64,000 nt of DNA from Pseudoflavonifractor sp. 524-17 (GCF_009935845.1 NZ_QWEK01000004.1:97494-161493); one strand, 5' to 3'. Counted from the stretch's first letter, positions 15,156 to 24,541 are shown. A program made the numbers and translations. Notes: generated by a model not told the origin, from the letters alone.

Positions 15156-17114
15156 TTGAACAAGAGAGCAAGCCTGCGCGACATAGGTTTTTCATTACTG
15201 GCCGTACTCATTTTGCTGCTGGCCATCTTTACCCTGCGGGGGCTGGACAGCCCGCCGCCCCTGACCTATGGGGACATCCGCCAGATTCTGGTGCAGCAGC
15301 GGGCGTCGGAGGTGGTGGTGAAAGGGAACCGGCTGACCCTCACCCTGCGGGACGAGCAGGCGTACGGCTCCAAGACCATTACCTACGACCTGCCCAGCTT
15401 TGAGATCTTTTACGAGGAGTTCAACGACATGCTGGTCAGCCAGAAGGCGGCGGGCCTGCTGACCTACGACTACCCGGCGGTCTTCCAAAAGCCCTGGTGG
15501 TTTGACGTGCTGGCCTGGGTGGGCGTATTCGGCGTGTTCGCCGTGCTGTGGTACGTCATGTTCCTGCGCCAGAGCGGCGGCGCCGGCGGCGGGGGCGGCG
15601 GCGCAGACCGCACCGCCCGGTTTGGCCGGGCCCGCACCCGCACCGTGGAAGATCAGACCAAAAAGGTCACCTTCGCCGACGTGGCCGGGGCCAAGGAGGA
15701 GAAGGGCGAGCTGCGGGAGATCGTGGAATTCCTGCAAAATCCCAAGCGGTTTTTGGCCCTGGGGGCCCGCATTCCCAAAGGGGTGCTGCTGGTGGGCCCG
15801 CCGGGCACGGGCAAGACGCTGCTGGCCAAGGCGGTGGCGGGAGAGGCCGGGGTCCACTTCCTGTCCATCTCCGGCTCCGACTTTGTGGAGCTGTACGTGG
15901 GCGTGGGCGCCTCCCGGGTGCGCGACCTCTTTGACCAGGCCAAGAAGAACGCCCCCGCCGTGGTTTTCATCGACGAGATCGACGCCGTGGGCCGCCAGAG
16001 AGGGGCCGGCCTGGGGGGCGGACACGACGAGCGGGAGCAGACCCTCAACCAGCTTCTTGTGGAGATGGACGGCTTTGGCAGCAACGAGGGGGTTGTGGTC
16101 CTGGCCGCCACCAACCGGCAGGACATTCTGGACCCCGCCCTGCTGCGGCCCGGCCGGTTTGACCGGCAGGTCTACGTGGGTCCCCCGGACAGCAGAGGCC
16201 GGGAGGAGATCCTCCGGGTCCACGCCCGGAACAAGCCCCTGGCGGAGGACGTGGACCTGGAAGAACTGGCCAGGGGCACCGGCGGCTTTACCGGAGCGGA
16301 TCTGGAAAACCTGATGAACGAGGCGGCTCTGCTGGCCGCCCGGCGGCATGAGCGGTTTATCCACATGGCGGACCTGCGGGAGGCGGTCATCAAGGTGGTG
16401 GCCGGTCCGGAGAAAAAGAGCCGGGTGGTCATTGAGCGCGAGCGCAGGCTCACCGCCTACCACGAGGCGGGCCACGCCATTGTCATCCACGAGCTGGAAA
16501 CCCAGGATCCCGTCCACCAGATCACCATTATTCCCCGGGGCATGGCGGGGGGCATGACCATCTCCCTGCCCAAGGAGGACGTGTCCTTCCAGTCCCGGCA
16601 GGCGCTGATGGAGCGCATCGCGGTGTGTCTGGGGGGACGGTGCGCCGAGGCCATGGCTCTGGGGGACATCTCCACCGGCGCGGGGAACGACCTGCAAAAG
16701 GCCACCGCCATTGCCCGGAACATGGTGGTGCGCTACGGCATGAGTGAGCAGCTGGGCAACGTGGTCTTCGACTCCGGCCACGACGAGGTATTTATTGGCC
16801 GGTCCATGGCCCAGACCAAGAATTATTCCGAAAAGGTGGCCGCCCTCATTGACGCGGAGGTCAAGGCGCTCATCGACCAGGGCTACGCCCGGTGCGAGGC
16901 CATCCTCAGCGGCCGGCGGGAGGAGCTGGAGCGCACCGCCCAGTACCTGCTGGCCTATGAGAATATGGACGCGGCCACTTTCGAGCTGGTCTTCACCGGC
17001 CAGCCTCTGCCGCCCCCCAGCCAGCCCTCCGCCCCATCGGTATTCACCATGGACGACGGCGTAGAGGTTATGCCTGGCTTTGACGACAGCGGCGAGGAGG
17101 AGGAAGAGGAATAA
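15156..17114 (+). CDS. ftsH: ATP-dependent zinc metalloprotease FtsH
   Basis: 652 residues from a TTG start. Two transmembrane helices (about 11-28 and 116-137) flank an external domain of about 85 residues. A glycine-rich linker leads to the AAA domain with Walker A GPPGTGKT (214-221), Walker [16 protein letters not shown] and the SRH region [20 protein letters not shown]. The zinc site HEAGH is at 436-440. It degrades misfolded membrane and regulatory proteins. The C-terminus is acidic and Glu-rich. A shared terminator follows. Confidence 0.96.
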   Translation: MNKRASLRDIGFSLLAVLILLLAIFTLRGLDSPPPLTYGDIRQILVQQRASEVVVKGNRLTLTLRDEQAYGSKTITYDLPSFEIFYEEFNDMLVSQKAAGLLTYDYPAVFQKPWWFDVLAWVGVFGVFAVLWYVMFLRQSGGAGGGGGGADRTARFGRARTRTVEDQTKKVTFADVAGAKEEKGELREIVEFLQNPKRFLALGARIPKGVLLVGPPGTGKTLLAKAVAGEAGVHFLSISGSDFVELYVGVGASRVRDLFDQAKKNAPAVVFIDEIDAVGRQRGAGLGGGHDEREQTLNQLLVEMDGFGSNEGVVVLAATNRQDILDPALLRPGRFDRQVYVGPPDSRGREEILRVHARNKPLAEDVDLEELARGTGGFTGADLENLMNEAALLAARRHERFIHMADLREAVIKVVAGPEKKSRVVIERERRLTAYHEAGHAIVIHELETQDPVHQITIIPRGMAGGMTISLPKEDVSFQSRQALMERIAVCLGGRCAEAMALGDISTGAGNDLQKATAIARNMVVRYGMSEQLGNVVFDSGHDEVFIGRSMAQTKNYSEKVAALIDAEVKALIDQGYARCEAILSGRREELERTAQYLLAYENMDAATFELVFTGQPLPPPSQPSAPSVFTMDDGVEVMPGFDDSGEEEEEE

Positions 17115-17138
17115 CCCCCGCCCTCAAAACACAAAAAA

Positions 17139-17180
17139 GCGCCTGTCCAGACGGTTCCGTCTGGACAGGCGCTTTTTTAT
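17139..17180. terminator. bidirectional terminator between ftsH and trpB
   Basis: AAAAAAGCGCCTGTCCAGACG pairs with its complement ending in CGCTTTTTT. The A-run and T-run on the two sides allow it to stop both converging genes. Confidence 0.9.
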
Positions 17181-17189
17181 CTGAAAAAA

Positions 17190-18566
17190 TCACTGGATGC
17201 CGGGGATCTGGGGGAGCTGGGACAGGCTTTGGGCCAGCGCCTCGTCGGTGGGGATAAAGTCCCCCATGGCGCCGCTGTTGAAGTTGGCGTAGGCGGTCAT
17301 ATCGAAGTAGCCGGTGCCGGTGAGGCCGAAGAGGATGGTCTTGGCCTCGCCGCGCTCCTTGCACTTGAGTGCCTCGTCAATGGCGCAGCGGATGGCGTGG
17401 GCGGACTCGGGGGCGGGGAGGATGGTCTCCTGCTTGGCGAAGAGTACCGCCGCTTCAAAGACCTTGGTCTGCTCTGCGGTGACCGCCTTCATATAGCCGT
17501 CGTGGTACAGCTTGGACAGGATGGGGGACATGCCGTGGTAGCGCAGGCCGCCGGCGTGGCTGGCGGAGGGCATGAACTGACTGCCCAGGGTGTACATCCG
17601 GGCCAGGGGGGTGATCTTTCCGGTGTCACAGAAGTCGTAGGCGTATTTGCCCCGGGTGAGAGAGGGGCAGGAGGCGGGCTCTACGGCGATGATCTCCGGA
17701 TTTGCCTTTCCGGTGAGCTTATCCCGCATAAAGGGCGCGATAAGGCCCCCCAGGTTGGAGCCGCCCCCGGCGCAGCCGATGACGGTATCGGGGTACTCGT
17801 CAATGAGTTCCAGCGCGGCGGCGCTCTCCAGGCCGATGACGCTCTGGTGGAGCACCACCTGGCTGAGCACCGAGCCCAGCACATACCGGTACCCCTGGGT
17901 GGACACCGCTTTCTCCACCGCCTCAGAGATGGCGCAGCCCAGGCTGCCGGAGGTGTCTGGATTGGCGGCCAGAATGGCCCGGCCGGCGCTGGTGGTGCTG
18001 CTGGGGCTGGGGATGACCTGGGCGCCGAAGGTCTCAATGACCGACTTGCGGAAGGGCTTCTGCTCATAGGAGCACTTGACCATGTACACCGTCAGGGGCA
18101 GGCCGAAGAAGGAACAGGCCTCCGCCAGGGCGGTGCCCCACTGGCCCGCGCCGGTCTCGGTGGTCAGGCCCTTGAGCCCCTGGGCCTTGGCATAGTACGC
18201 CTGGGCCGCGGCGGAGTTGAGCTTGTGGGACCCGGAGGTATTGTTGCCCTCGAACTTATAGTAGATCTTGGCGGGCGTGTCCAGATATTTTTCCAGGTTG
18301 TAGGCCCGGATCAGGGGGGAGGGGCGGTACATCCTGTAAAACTCCAGCACCGGCTCGGGGATGTCGAAAAAAGGGGTGCTGTCATCCAGCTCCTGCTTGG
18401 CCAGCCCGGTACAGAACACCGGCTCCAGATCCGCCAGGGTGACGGGCTTGCCCGTGCCGGGATTGAGCAGGGGATCGGGCTTCTCCTTCATATCCGCCCG
18501 GAGGTTATACCACTGCCGGGGGATGCGGTCTTCCGGCAGATAGATGCGGTGAGGTACTTGTTTCAT
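17190..18566 (-). CDS. trpB: TrpB2-type tryptophan synthase beta chain
   Basis: 458 residues from 18566. Long N-terminal region, then RPSPLIRAYNLE, the PLP Lys motif EGNNTSGSHKLNSA, TGAGQWG and the phosphate cup GCAGGGSNLGG. Its length and the sequence SHAGGLRYHGMSP mark the TrpB2 subgroup, which condenses indole with serine to make tryptophan without needing TrpA. No trpA or other trp genes are adjacent. A Trp-specific T-box controls it, so it is induced when charged tRNA-Trp is low, fitting indole salvage or backup Trp synthesis. Confidence 0.9.
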   Translation of the reverse strand: MKQVPHRIYLPEDRIPRQWYNLRADMKEKPDPLLNPGTGKPVTLADLEPVFCTGLAKQELDDSTPFFDIPEPVLEFYRMYRPSPLIRAYNLEKYLDTPAKIYYKFEGNNTSGSHKLNSAAAQAYYAKAQGLKGLTTETGAGQWGTALAEACSFFGLPLTVYMVKCSYEQKPFRKSVIETFGAQVIPSPSSTTSAGRAILAANPDTSGSLGCAISEAVEKAVSTQGYRYVLGSVLSQVVLHQSVIGLESAAALELIDEYPDTVIGCAGGGSNLGGLIAPFMRDKLTGKANPEIIAVEPASCPSLTRGKYAYDFCDTGKITPLARMYTLGSQFMPSASHAGGLRYHGMSPILSKLYHDGYMKAVTAEQTKVFEAAVLFAKQETILPAPESAHAIRCAIDEALKCKERGEAKTILFGLTGTGYFDMTAYANFNSGAMGDFIPTDEALAQSLSQLPQIPGIQ

Positions 18567-18587
18567 GGGAAACGCTCCTTTCCAAAT

Positions 18588-18886
18588 AAAAAAGCCCCTG
18601 TCCCAGCGGACAGGTTCTGTCCGCCGGGACAAGAGCTCAAATCACTCCTGCGGTGCCACCCGGTTTGGCGCGGCTGCGCCCACTCGACCGTATGCCAACA
18701 CATACGCTCCCGGATAACGGGGGGAGAAGCCCGACAGGTACTACTGGCCGCACAAATATAATACAGCCCTTCGCCCCGCCCTCGCGAGTCCATTCGGCAA
18801 TCCGCCTGCCTGCCGCGCTCCCACCTGTCCGCGGCTCTCTGTGAGGTGGCCTGTCTGCCTACTGCTCTCGGTCAACGGTTTTCTTT
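18588..18886 (-). promoter_or_regulatory. T-box riboswitch, tryptophan specifier
   Basis: The leader contains a stem I region with AGCAGTAGGC and AGAGAGCCGCGGA followed by GGTGGGAG, then GAATGGAC carrying a UGG specifier (18790-18792 on the complement). The T-box TGGCACCGC (about 18649-18659) is followed by a GC stem and a T-run (18588-18593). Uncharged tRNA-Trp should stabilise the antiterminator and allow transcription of the TrpB2 gene. Confidence 0.9.
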
Positions 18887-18892
18887 CGCTTT

Positions 18893-18921
18893 AGTATAGT
18901 ACGTTGATAAAGAAAACGCAA
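18893..18921 (-). promoter_or_regulatory. promoter of the T-box/trpB transcript
   Basis: On the minus strand TTGCGT, 17 bp, TATACT, placed just before the T-box stem I. Confidence 0.7.
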
Positions 18922-19045
18922 CTGTGACTTCTGATAAATCACGCCTTATGTTCCATGTCATTTTTGTTGAAAAGAGAGACATCTTGTGGTCTGCCGGCTG
19001 TCTCCGCTCCGCCTATGCGTAAAAAAACCGGGTCCGCCCAAAGAT

Positions 19046-19198
19046 TTAAAACTCTTGTAACACCTTTTCGTTTCTTTCTTAACATCTCCAGATTATTATA
19101 ATACCTGCAAGAGACAGTTTCTTTTCATTTCATTGTATCCTCTTTCCTAAGGCAGAGACCGGACGTCAGGAGCAGGCGTCCGGTCTCTGCCTGTTTTT
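19046..19198 (+). ncRNA. candidate small RNA or conserved element, copy A
   Basis: An AT-rich stretch with ACTCTTGTAACA, TTTCTTTCTTAACAT, TATAATACCTGCAAG and AGTTTCTTTTCATTTCATT, ending in a strong terminator (GCAGAGACCGGACG with CGTCCGGTCTCTGC, then TTTTTT). A near-identical block lies at 22823-22960 before a different hairpin. Conservation of the body with unrelated terminators suggests a small RNA family or a duplicated control region. The rest of 18922-19233 holds no gene. The strand is inferred from the T-run. Confidence 0.5.
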
Positions 19199-19233
19199 TG
19201 TGCAAGCGCCTCTCCCCAGGCTGAGGCGCTGTT

Positions 19234-19992
19234 CTATTTCCTCCGGTTGACGAAGTCCACCTCGATCTTGCCGCCGCAGACCATACCCAGCTCCGCCGCC
19301 GCGTGGGAGAGGTCGTAGAGCCTGTGGTCCTTCTGCACGCCCTGCTTCATCATGGCCAGGGCGTCCAGCTTGGCCTGGTACTCCACCGCGCCGCCGCCGA
19401 TGGTGCCCAGGCAGGCGCCGTCGGGCCGAACCAGCATCCACGCGCCCTTTCCCCGGGGGGCGGAGCCGCTCTTGCGGGTGATGGTACACAGCACGCCGGG
19501 CTCCTGCTCCGGCGGGGGGGCCACCCCGGGGCCCTTCCTGGCCCGCTCCTGGATGATCTCCCCCAAAATGGACACGGCGATCTCCGCCGGGGTCTGGGCC
19601 CCAATCTGAAGGCCCACGGGGGTGTGGACCCCCGCCAGCACCGCGGAGCTGTACCCCTGCTCCCGCATGGTCTTCATCACCGCCGCCACCTTGATTTTGC
19701 TGCCGATCATCCCCACATAGGCGTAGTCCCCCTGGAGCACCCGGGCCAGACAGGCCCCGTCAAAGGCGTGGCCCCGGGTGAGGATGACGAAGAAGTCGTC
19801 CGCCCGGCTGCCCACCAGGTCCAGGGCCTGCATAAAGGGCATACACAGCACCTGGGACGCCATGGGGAAGCGGTTCTGGTTGGCGAACTCCTCCCGGTCG
19901 TCGATGACCACGATCTCAAACTCCAGGCGGCTGGCCATGTAGGCCACCTCCAGGGACACGTGTCCACCGCCGCATAAAATCAGCCGTTCCAT
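19234..19992 (-). CDS. xdhC: XdhC/CoxI-family maturation factor, domain order swapped
   Basis: 252 residues from 19992 (GGAGA upstream). It begins with a Rossmann domain (MERLILCGGGHVSLEVA, FVILTRGHAFD, YVGMIGSK, VGLQIGAQTPAEIAVSILGE). The XdhC_CoxI domain comes second (ITRKSGSAPRGKGAWMLV, GTIGGGAVEY, MVCGGKIEV). In E. coli-type XdhC the order is the reverse. These proteins load and sulfurate or selenate the molybdenum cofactor of xanthine-dehydrogenase-type hydroxylases. It is the last gene of an operon with yqeC and yqeB. Confidence 0.85.
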   Translation of the reverse strand: MERLILCGGGHVSLEVAYMASRLEFEIVVIDDREEFANQNRFPMASQVLCMPFMQALDLVGSRADDFFVILTRGHAFDGACLARVLQGDYAYVGMIGSKIKVAAVMKTMREQGYSSAVLAGVHTPVGLQIGAQTPAEIAVSILGEIIQERARKGPGVAPPPEQEPGVLCTITRKSGSAPRGKGAWMLVRPDGACLGTIGGGAVEYQAKLDALAMMKQGVQKDHRLYDLSHAAAELGMVCGGKIEVDFVNRRK

Positions 19993-20006
19993 GTTCTTCT
20001 CTCCTT

Positions 20007-20807
20007 TTATCTGGTCCCGTTCCGCCGGGCCTGGAACCGGAGCAGCGCCTCCAGCACGCCGCCGCCGATGGACCGGGCTTTGTCCGAGATGGTAAAGCAG
20101 TGGTTGTACTCGCACCGGGGGTCGATGTCCCCGGACTTCATCCCCTCCGTGACGGCGAGGCCGTCGGGGAGCATCCCCCGCACGATCCCCGGCATCAGGG
20201 CGTAGACCGGCTGGCCGTCCACCGTGGCCACCACGTCCCCCTCCGCCACCGTGTCGCCGATTTGGGCCACGGGATGGAAGATCCCGTCCCGGCAGGCCCG
20301 GATAATCCGCTGGGTGCTGTATCCCCCGATGTCCCCAGGCACGCCGGTGTCGGGAATGGCGCTCCCCTCCTCAATCACCCGGCCCAGGTAGTGGCCCCGC
20401 TTGGTCTCAATGACCGCGTGGCAGTCCACCCCGGCGGTAAAGCCCGGCCCCAGGGCCAGGACAATGGGGGCGTCGTCGATTTTTGTGTTGAGGTTGCGCT
20501 TTGCCAGAATGCCGTCCACCTCTGCGTCAAAGGGCAGCTGGGCGCGAATTTGGGCCGGGGGGTCCACCAGCACGGGGATCTCCCCCCGGGTGAGGCAGTC
20601 CTTTGCCTGCTGCGCCGTCTCCACCCGCCGGGCGGTGATGCCCTCCACCACGGCGGTCCCATCGTAGACGCACTGGCAGAAGGCCACCGTCCGCCGTACC
20701 GCCGTGGGCTGGGCGATATCCGTCATCACCACATCCATCCCCGCCCGGTGCAGCCGGGCCGCTACGCCGGAGGCCAAATCCCCCGCGCCTTTAATTAAAA
20801 CCAGCAT
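20007..20807 (-). CDS. yqeB: selenium-dependent molybdenum hydroxylase maturation protein, YqeB family
   Basis: 266 residues from 20807. It begins MLVLIKGAGDLASGVAARL, a nucleotide-binding start, and contains DDAPIVLALGPGFTAG and IETKRGHYLGRVI, the signature of the YqeB (EF2563-type) family. Members occur only in genomes with selenium-dependent molybdenum hydroxylases and are thought to mature them. The start overlaps the end of yqeC by 13 bases and xdhC follows 14 bp after its stop, so expression is coupled. Confidence 0.88.
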   Translation of the reverse strand: MLVLIKGAGDLASGVAARLHRAGMDVVMTDIAQPTAVRRTVAFCQCVYDGTAVVEGITARRVETAQQAKDCLTRGEIPVLVDPPAQIRAQLPFDAEVDGILAKRNLNTKIDDAPIVLALGPGFTAGVDCHAVIETKRGHYLGRVIEEGSAIPDTGVPGDIGGYSTQRIIRACRDGIFHPVAQIGDTVAEGDVVATVDGQPVYALMPGIVRGMLPDGLAVTEGMKSGDIDPRCEYNHCFTISDKARSIGGGVLEALLRFQARRNGTR

Positions 20808-21517
20808 AATCCGCCTCGCTCCTTCTCTGTGTAGTGCTTTACAATGGAATCGATCCCCAGCCCGGCCAGCGCTTTTTGGATCTCCGCTCCCCGGCGGGCC
20901 AGGTCCGGGCCGTCCGCCTTGTTCAGAACGCACCGGTAGGCCATATGCGGCGCCACCTGCTTGCGTCCACCCAGGGGGCTGGAGAGAATGTGCAGCATGT
21001 CCTCCTCCGTCACCAACGCCTCCATGGGCTTGTCCAGAAAGGCGGCCACCCGCTCCGGCCGGTGACAGGCGGCGGCGATGGGCTTGTCCAGGGCGTCCAG
21101 CCCCGCCACGGCGATGACCGCGTCGCTCTCCGGCGGGATCACCGGCTCATGATCCGCCGGGATTTTCAGAGGCATCAGCCGGGCGCCGTCCGCCTCGATG
21201 AGAACCACTCCCGCCGCCTGTTTGCATACCCCAATCTCCCCCGTGCCGCACAGCTTGTCCGCCCGGCCCAGGGTGCCCAGGGTGATCACCCCGTGCTCCG
21301 CCAGACAGGCGCGCAGATGATCCGGATCCGGGTTGTCGGTGAGGAAGAGGCCAGGGTGGGGCATGATGTGGGTGGAGGTGGTGACAATCACCCGCCGCCC
21401 GCCGTCCGCCGCCTCCCGGGCCAGGGCGTACATGGTGCTGCTCTTCCCCCCGCCCCCCACCAGGGCCACCGCCCGGTGGACATCCATATTCAGGCGCAGC
21501 GCTCCCCAAAGGCCCAT
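20795..21517 (-). CDS. yqeC: selenium-dependent hydroxylase accessory protein YqeC
   Basis: 240 residues. The P-loop ALVGGGGKSSTMYALA is followed by TTSTHIMPHP, VVLIEADGARLMPLKIPADHEPVIP and LNKADGPD, all hallmarks of the YqeC (TIGR03172) family of putative NTPases. It works with YqeB and XdhC in making the Se-Mo cofactor site. It lies 8 bp after mntP. The true start may be the ATG of MDVHRAVALV at 21487. Confidence 0.88.
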   Translation of the reverse strand: MGLWGALRLNMDVHRAVALVGGGGKSSTMYALAREAADGGRRVIVTTSTHIMPHPGLFLTDNPDPDHLRACLAEHGVITLGTLGRADKLCGTGEIGVCKQAAGVVLIEADGARLMPLKIPADHEPVIPPESDAVIAVAGLDALDKPIAAACHRPERVAAFLDKPMEALVTEEDMLHILSSPLGGRKQVAPHMAYRCVLNKADGPDLARRGAEIQKALAGLGIDSIVKHYTEKERGGLCWF

Positions 21518-21525
21518 AACATTCC

Positions 21526-22071
21526 CTATCCTTCCAGCAGAATTTTAATGCCGATGCCGATCAGAACCAGCCCGCCCGCCAGACCCGCCTGCCGCTGGAC
21601 CGCCCCGCCCAGCCGCCGGCCCAAAATCCCGCCCGCCGCGGAGAGGGCAAAGGCCACGGCCCCGATGATCCCGGCGGCGGTCAGGATGTCCGTCCCCAGA
21701 AAGGCCATAGACACCCCCACTGCCAGCGCATCGATACTGGTGGCCAGGGCCAGCAGGGTCAGCCGCCTCCAGGTCAGCCCGGCGGGGAGGCTGGCCTGGG
21801 CTTCCTCAGACCGGCTCTCCCACACCATCCGCCCGCCGATGAGGGCCAGCAGGCCAAAGGCGATCCAGTGGTCCACCGCCTGGATACAGGCGCTCACCGT
21901 GCTGCCCAGCCGCCACCCCGCCAGGGGCATCAGAAACTGGAAGGCGCCGAAAAACATCCCCAGCTTCACCCCGTCCCGCCATCCAAAGCCAGGCGTTGAA
22001 ATGCCGCTGGATACCGAAACCGCAAAGGCGTCCATCGCCAGACTGAATGCAATCAGAATCAGCTCAATCAA
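21526..22071 (-). CDS. mntP: MntP-family manganese efflux pump
   Basis: 181 residues with six predicted membrane helices. The repeated acidic motifs FSLAMDAFAVSVS (9-21) and ATSIDALAVGVSMAF are the paired metal-binding signatures of MntP. It exports Mn2+ across the cytoplasmic membrane. It is the first gene of the mntP-yqeC-yqeB-xdhC operon, an unusual partner set. The leader lacks a recognisable yybP-ykoY manganese riboswitch. Confidence 0.88.
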   Translation of the reverse strand: MIELILIAFSLAMDAFAVSVSSGISTPGFGWRDGVKLGMFFGAFQFLMPLAGWRLGSTVSACIQAVDHWIAFGLLALIGGRMVWESRSEEAQASLPAGLTWRRLTLLALATSIDALAVGVSMAFLGTDILTAAGIIGAVAFALSAAGGILGRRLGGAVQRQAGLAGGLVLIGIGIKILLEG

Positions 22072-22176
22072 GTCCCAAACCTCCGTCTCCCTGTTGTGCC
22101 GCTTGTTCGGCGTGTTCTCTCAGGTACGGCCCGCCTGGGGCGCTTCAGTCCTTATATCTCTATATATCGTCCCTAT

Positions 22177-22206
22177 ATTATAGCAGATTTCCCCCGGGTA
22201 TGCCAA
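22177..22206 (-). promoter_or_regulatory. promoter of the mntP-yqeC-yqeB-xdhC operon
   Basis: On the minus strand TTGGCA, 18 bp, TATAAT, about 100 bp before mntP. Confidence 0.7.
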
Positions 22207-22253
22207 CGGTTTCTGTTTTTTGCCGCTATTTTGTAGAACCGCTCTATTTTTGC

Positions 22254-22282
22254 TTGCCCCAGGCCCCCGGATGCGGTATGCT
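22254..22282 (+). promoter_or_regulatory. promoter of tadA
   Basis: TTGCCC, 17 bp, TATGCT, about 35 bp before the start codon. Confidence 0.6.
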
Positions 22283-22320
22283 TTATATAGTGGAAGCACT
22301 CGAGAATGGAAAGATAGCAG

Positions 22321-22806
22321 GTGTCGCCCGTGGAATTCGACCATGAGAACTATATGCGTCAGGCCCTGGAATTAGCCCGCCAGGCGATGGAGGAGGGGGA
22401 GGTCCCCGTGGGCTGCGTGGTGGTGTGGGAAGACGGCCGGGTGGTGGGCCAGGGCCGCAACCACCGCGAGAGGGGCAGGGACGCCCTGGCCCACGCCGAG
22501 CTGGAGGCCATCCGCCAGGCCAACCAGACCCTGGGGGGGTGGCGGCTGCACAAGGCCGCGCTCTACGTCACGCTGGAGCCCTGCCCCATGTGCGCCGGGG
22601 GCATCATCAACGCCCGCATCCCCCAGGTGTGGTACGGGGCGGCGGACCCAAAGGCGGGGTGCTGCGGCTCGGTGCTGGATCTCTTCGCCCAGCCCTTCAA
22701 CCACCGGCCCCAGGTGCGGGGCGGCCTGCTGGAGGAGGAGTGTACCGCCCTGCTGCGCGCCTTCTTCCGCAGCCTGCGCCAGCGCCGCCAGGCCCGGACC
22801 CCTTAG
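22321..22806 (+). CDS. tadA: tRNA adenosine(34) deaminase
   Basis: 161 residues with a GTG start. The zinc deaminase signature is complete: HAE (in LAHAELEAI) with the proton-shuttle Glu, and PCPMCAG. GEVPVGCVVV and VWYGAADPKAGCCGS are typical of TadA. It converts A34 to inosine in tRNA-Arg(ACG). It is monocistronic and followed at once by conserved element copy B. Confidence 0.93.
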   Translation: MSPVEFDHENYMRQALELARQAMEEGEVPVGCVVVWEDGRVVGQGRNHRERGRDALAHAELEAIRQANQTLGGWRLHKAALYVTLEPCPMCAGGIINARIPQVWYGAADPKAGCCGSVLDLFAQPFNHRPQVRGGLLEEECTALLRAFFRSLRQRRQARTP

Positions 22807-22822
22807 AAATCCGGAGAATTCA

Positions 22823-22960
22823 GACTCCTGTAACAAATTCACTTTCTTTGTTTACATTTCTTCGGTAACATAGTATCTGCAAGGGCAAGTTTCTTCATTT
22901 CATTCTTACTCCTCCAATTTTTAGAGAACAGGGACCGCCGGAAGGCGGTCCCTGTTCTCG
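22823..22960 (+). ncRNA. candidate small RNA or conserved element, copy B
   Basis: ACTCCTGTAACA, TTTCTTTGTTTACAT, CATAGTATCTGCAAG and AGTTTCTTCATTTCATT align along about 100 bp with copy A at 19046-19198. It ends in a different hairpin (GAACAGGGACCGCC with GGCGGTCCCTGTTC). It begins 17 bp after the tadA stop, so the hairpin may also end tadA. Confidence 0.5.
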
Positions 22961-22972
22961 TCCGGAGAAAGC

Positions 22973-23006
22973 AGATCTCAGAACTTTTTGAAGGTCTGAG
23001 ATCTGG
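22973..23006. repeat. intergenic palindrome related to 4129-4160
   Basis: CAGATCTCAGAACTT faces AAGGTCTGAGATCTG. It shares the TCAGAACTT core with the hairpin at 4129. The following 150 bp to the CoA-transferase stop hold no recognised gene. Confidence 0.5.
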
Positions 23007-23155
23007 TCACAGCCTGCGTCCGCTATGATTCGCCGCGTTCACCCTGCCGCCGTTTGCAGCGGCGGGCTTTGCAGAGAGATTCACACAAAAGACAATAGCC
23101 CACGCCCCCGATGCAAAAAAACAAAAAGGTACCATCTGGGTTTCTTTTTCATGCC

Positions 23156-24499
23156 TCAGCGCTTGGCGGAGCGGCGCCAGACGCCCATTTTGCCGGCCTC
23201 GGCGATGAGCTGATCCCGGAAGTCCGGGTGGGCGATGGAGATGATCTTCTCCGCCCGCTCCCAGGTGGAGGCGCCCTTGATGTTCACCTTGCCGAATTCA
23301 GTGACCAGCCAGTGGGTGTTGGCCCGGGTGTCGGTGACGATGGAGCCGGGGTCCAGGGTGGGCTTGATGCGGCTCTCCAGCTGGCCGGTCTTTTTGTTCA
23401 GGAAGGTGGAGGAGCAGCAGATAAAGCTCTTTCCCCCCTTGGAGAGGTAGGCCCCCATAACGAAGTCCAGCTGTCCGCCGGCGCCGCTGATGTGCCGCAC
23501 CCCCGCAGACTCGGCGTTGACCTGTCCGAAGAGGTCCACGTCCACCGCGTTGTTAATGGACATGAACCGGTCCAGCTGGGCCACCACCCGGACGTCGTTG
23601 GTGTAGTCCACCGGGGCGGACATACAGGCCGGGTTGTCGTTGAGGTAGTCGTACAGCTTCTGGCTTCCGGCGGCAAAGGCGTAGGTCTGGCGGCAGCGGT
23701 CAATGGTCTTGCACACGCCGGACAGCTTTCCCGCCAAGGCCATATCCACAAAGCCGTCCACGTACATCTCGGTATGGACCCCCAGGTCCTTTAAATCGGA
23801 CTGGGCGATGAGGGAGCCCACCGCGTTGGGCATCCCGCCGATCCCCAGCTGGAGGCAGGCCCCATCGGGGATCTCCTCCACAATGAGCTTGGCCACCGCC
23901 TGATCCACCTCGCTGGCGGGTCCGCCGGAGGGCAGGCAGCCGATGGGGGAGGTGTGCTCCACAATCATGGACACCTGATCCATGTGGATGCAGTCCTCCT
24001 TGCCCCCCAGGCAGCGGGGGATGTTGGGGTTGACCTCCACAATGATAACCTCAGAGCGCTCACACACGGCGGCCATGTGTGAGGCGCTGGGGCCGAAGCT
24101 GAAATAGCCGTGGGCGTCCATGGGGGCCACCTGGAACATGGCCACATGGATGGGGGCCACATTGTCCCGATAGTACCGGGGCAGCTCGGAATAGCGGATA
24201 GGAGCATAAAACGTGGCCCCGCCGGCAATCATTTTCCGTTCCACACCGGACATGTGCCACGAGTTCCAAGTAAAATGCTCCGCCACGTCAGGGACGGACA
24301 TCACCGCCGGCTTGTGGAAGAGAATTCCACCCCGGATCTTCACGTCGGTAAGCTCCTGGTACCGCTTGGCCAGGGCCTGATCCAGGGCCTCCGGCGTGGT
24401 GGTACACCACCCGAAGTCCACCCAATCCCCGGACTGTACAACTTTGACCGCCTCCTCCGGAGTGGTCAGCTTGCTTTGGTACTGCTCCATGTAAGTCAT
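23156..24499 (-). CDS. butyryl-CoA:acetate CoA-transferase (family I CoA-transferase)
   Basis: 447 residues. The N-terminal half has [17 protein letters not shown] and [17 protein letters not shown]; the C-terminal half has [13 protein letters not shown] and the catalytic Glu in [22 protein letters not shown]. This is the But/4-hydroxybutyrate CoA-transferase group. In gut clostridia it exchanges CoA between butyryl-CoA and acetate, the last step of butyrate formation. It stands alone with its own promoter. 4-Hydroxybutyrate or propionate specificity cannot be excluded from sequence. Confidence 0.88.
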   Translation of the reverse strand: MTYMEQYQSKLTTPEEAVKVVQSGDWVDFGWCTTTPEALDQALAKRYQELTDVKIRGGILFHKPAVMSVPDVAEHFTWNSWHMSGVERKMIAGGATFYAPIRYSELPRYYRDNVAPIHVAMFQVAPMDAHGYFSFGPSASHMAAVCERSEVIIVEVNPNIPRCLGGKEDCIHMDQVSMIVEHTSPIGCLPSGGPASEVDQAVAKLIVEEIPDGACLQLGIGGMPNAVGSLIAQSDLKDLGVHTEMYVDGFVDMALAGKLSGVCKTIDRCRQTYAFAAGSQKLYDYLNDNPACMSAPVDYTNDVRVVAQLDRFMSINNAVDVDLFGQVNAESAGVRHISGAGGQLDFVMGAYLSKGGKSFICCSSTFLNKKTGQLESRIKPTLDPGSIVTDTRANTHWLVTEFGKVNIKGASTWERAEKIISIAHPDFRDQLIAEAGKMGVWRRSAKR

Positions 24500-24541
24500 A
24501 TTGCCACACCTCTATTGTCTATTTTTTAACAATGTGAGCTT

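Noticed and set aside
15195..16781. A 528-codon open frame antisense to ftsH
   Set aside because: A compositional shadow; ftsH is certain.
22072..22176. A yybP-ykoY manganese riboswitch before mntP
   Set aside because: The leader lacks the conserved loop sequences of that class.
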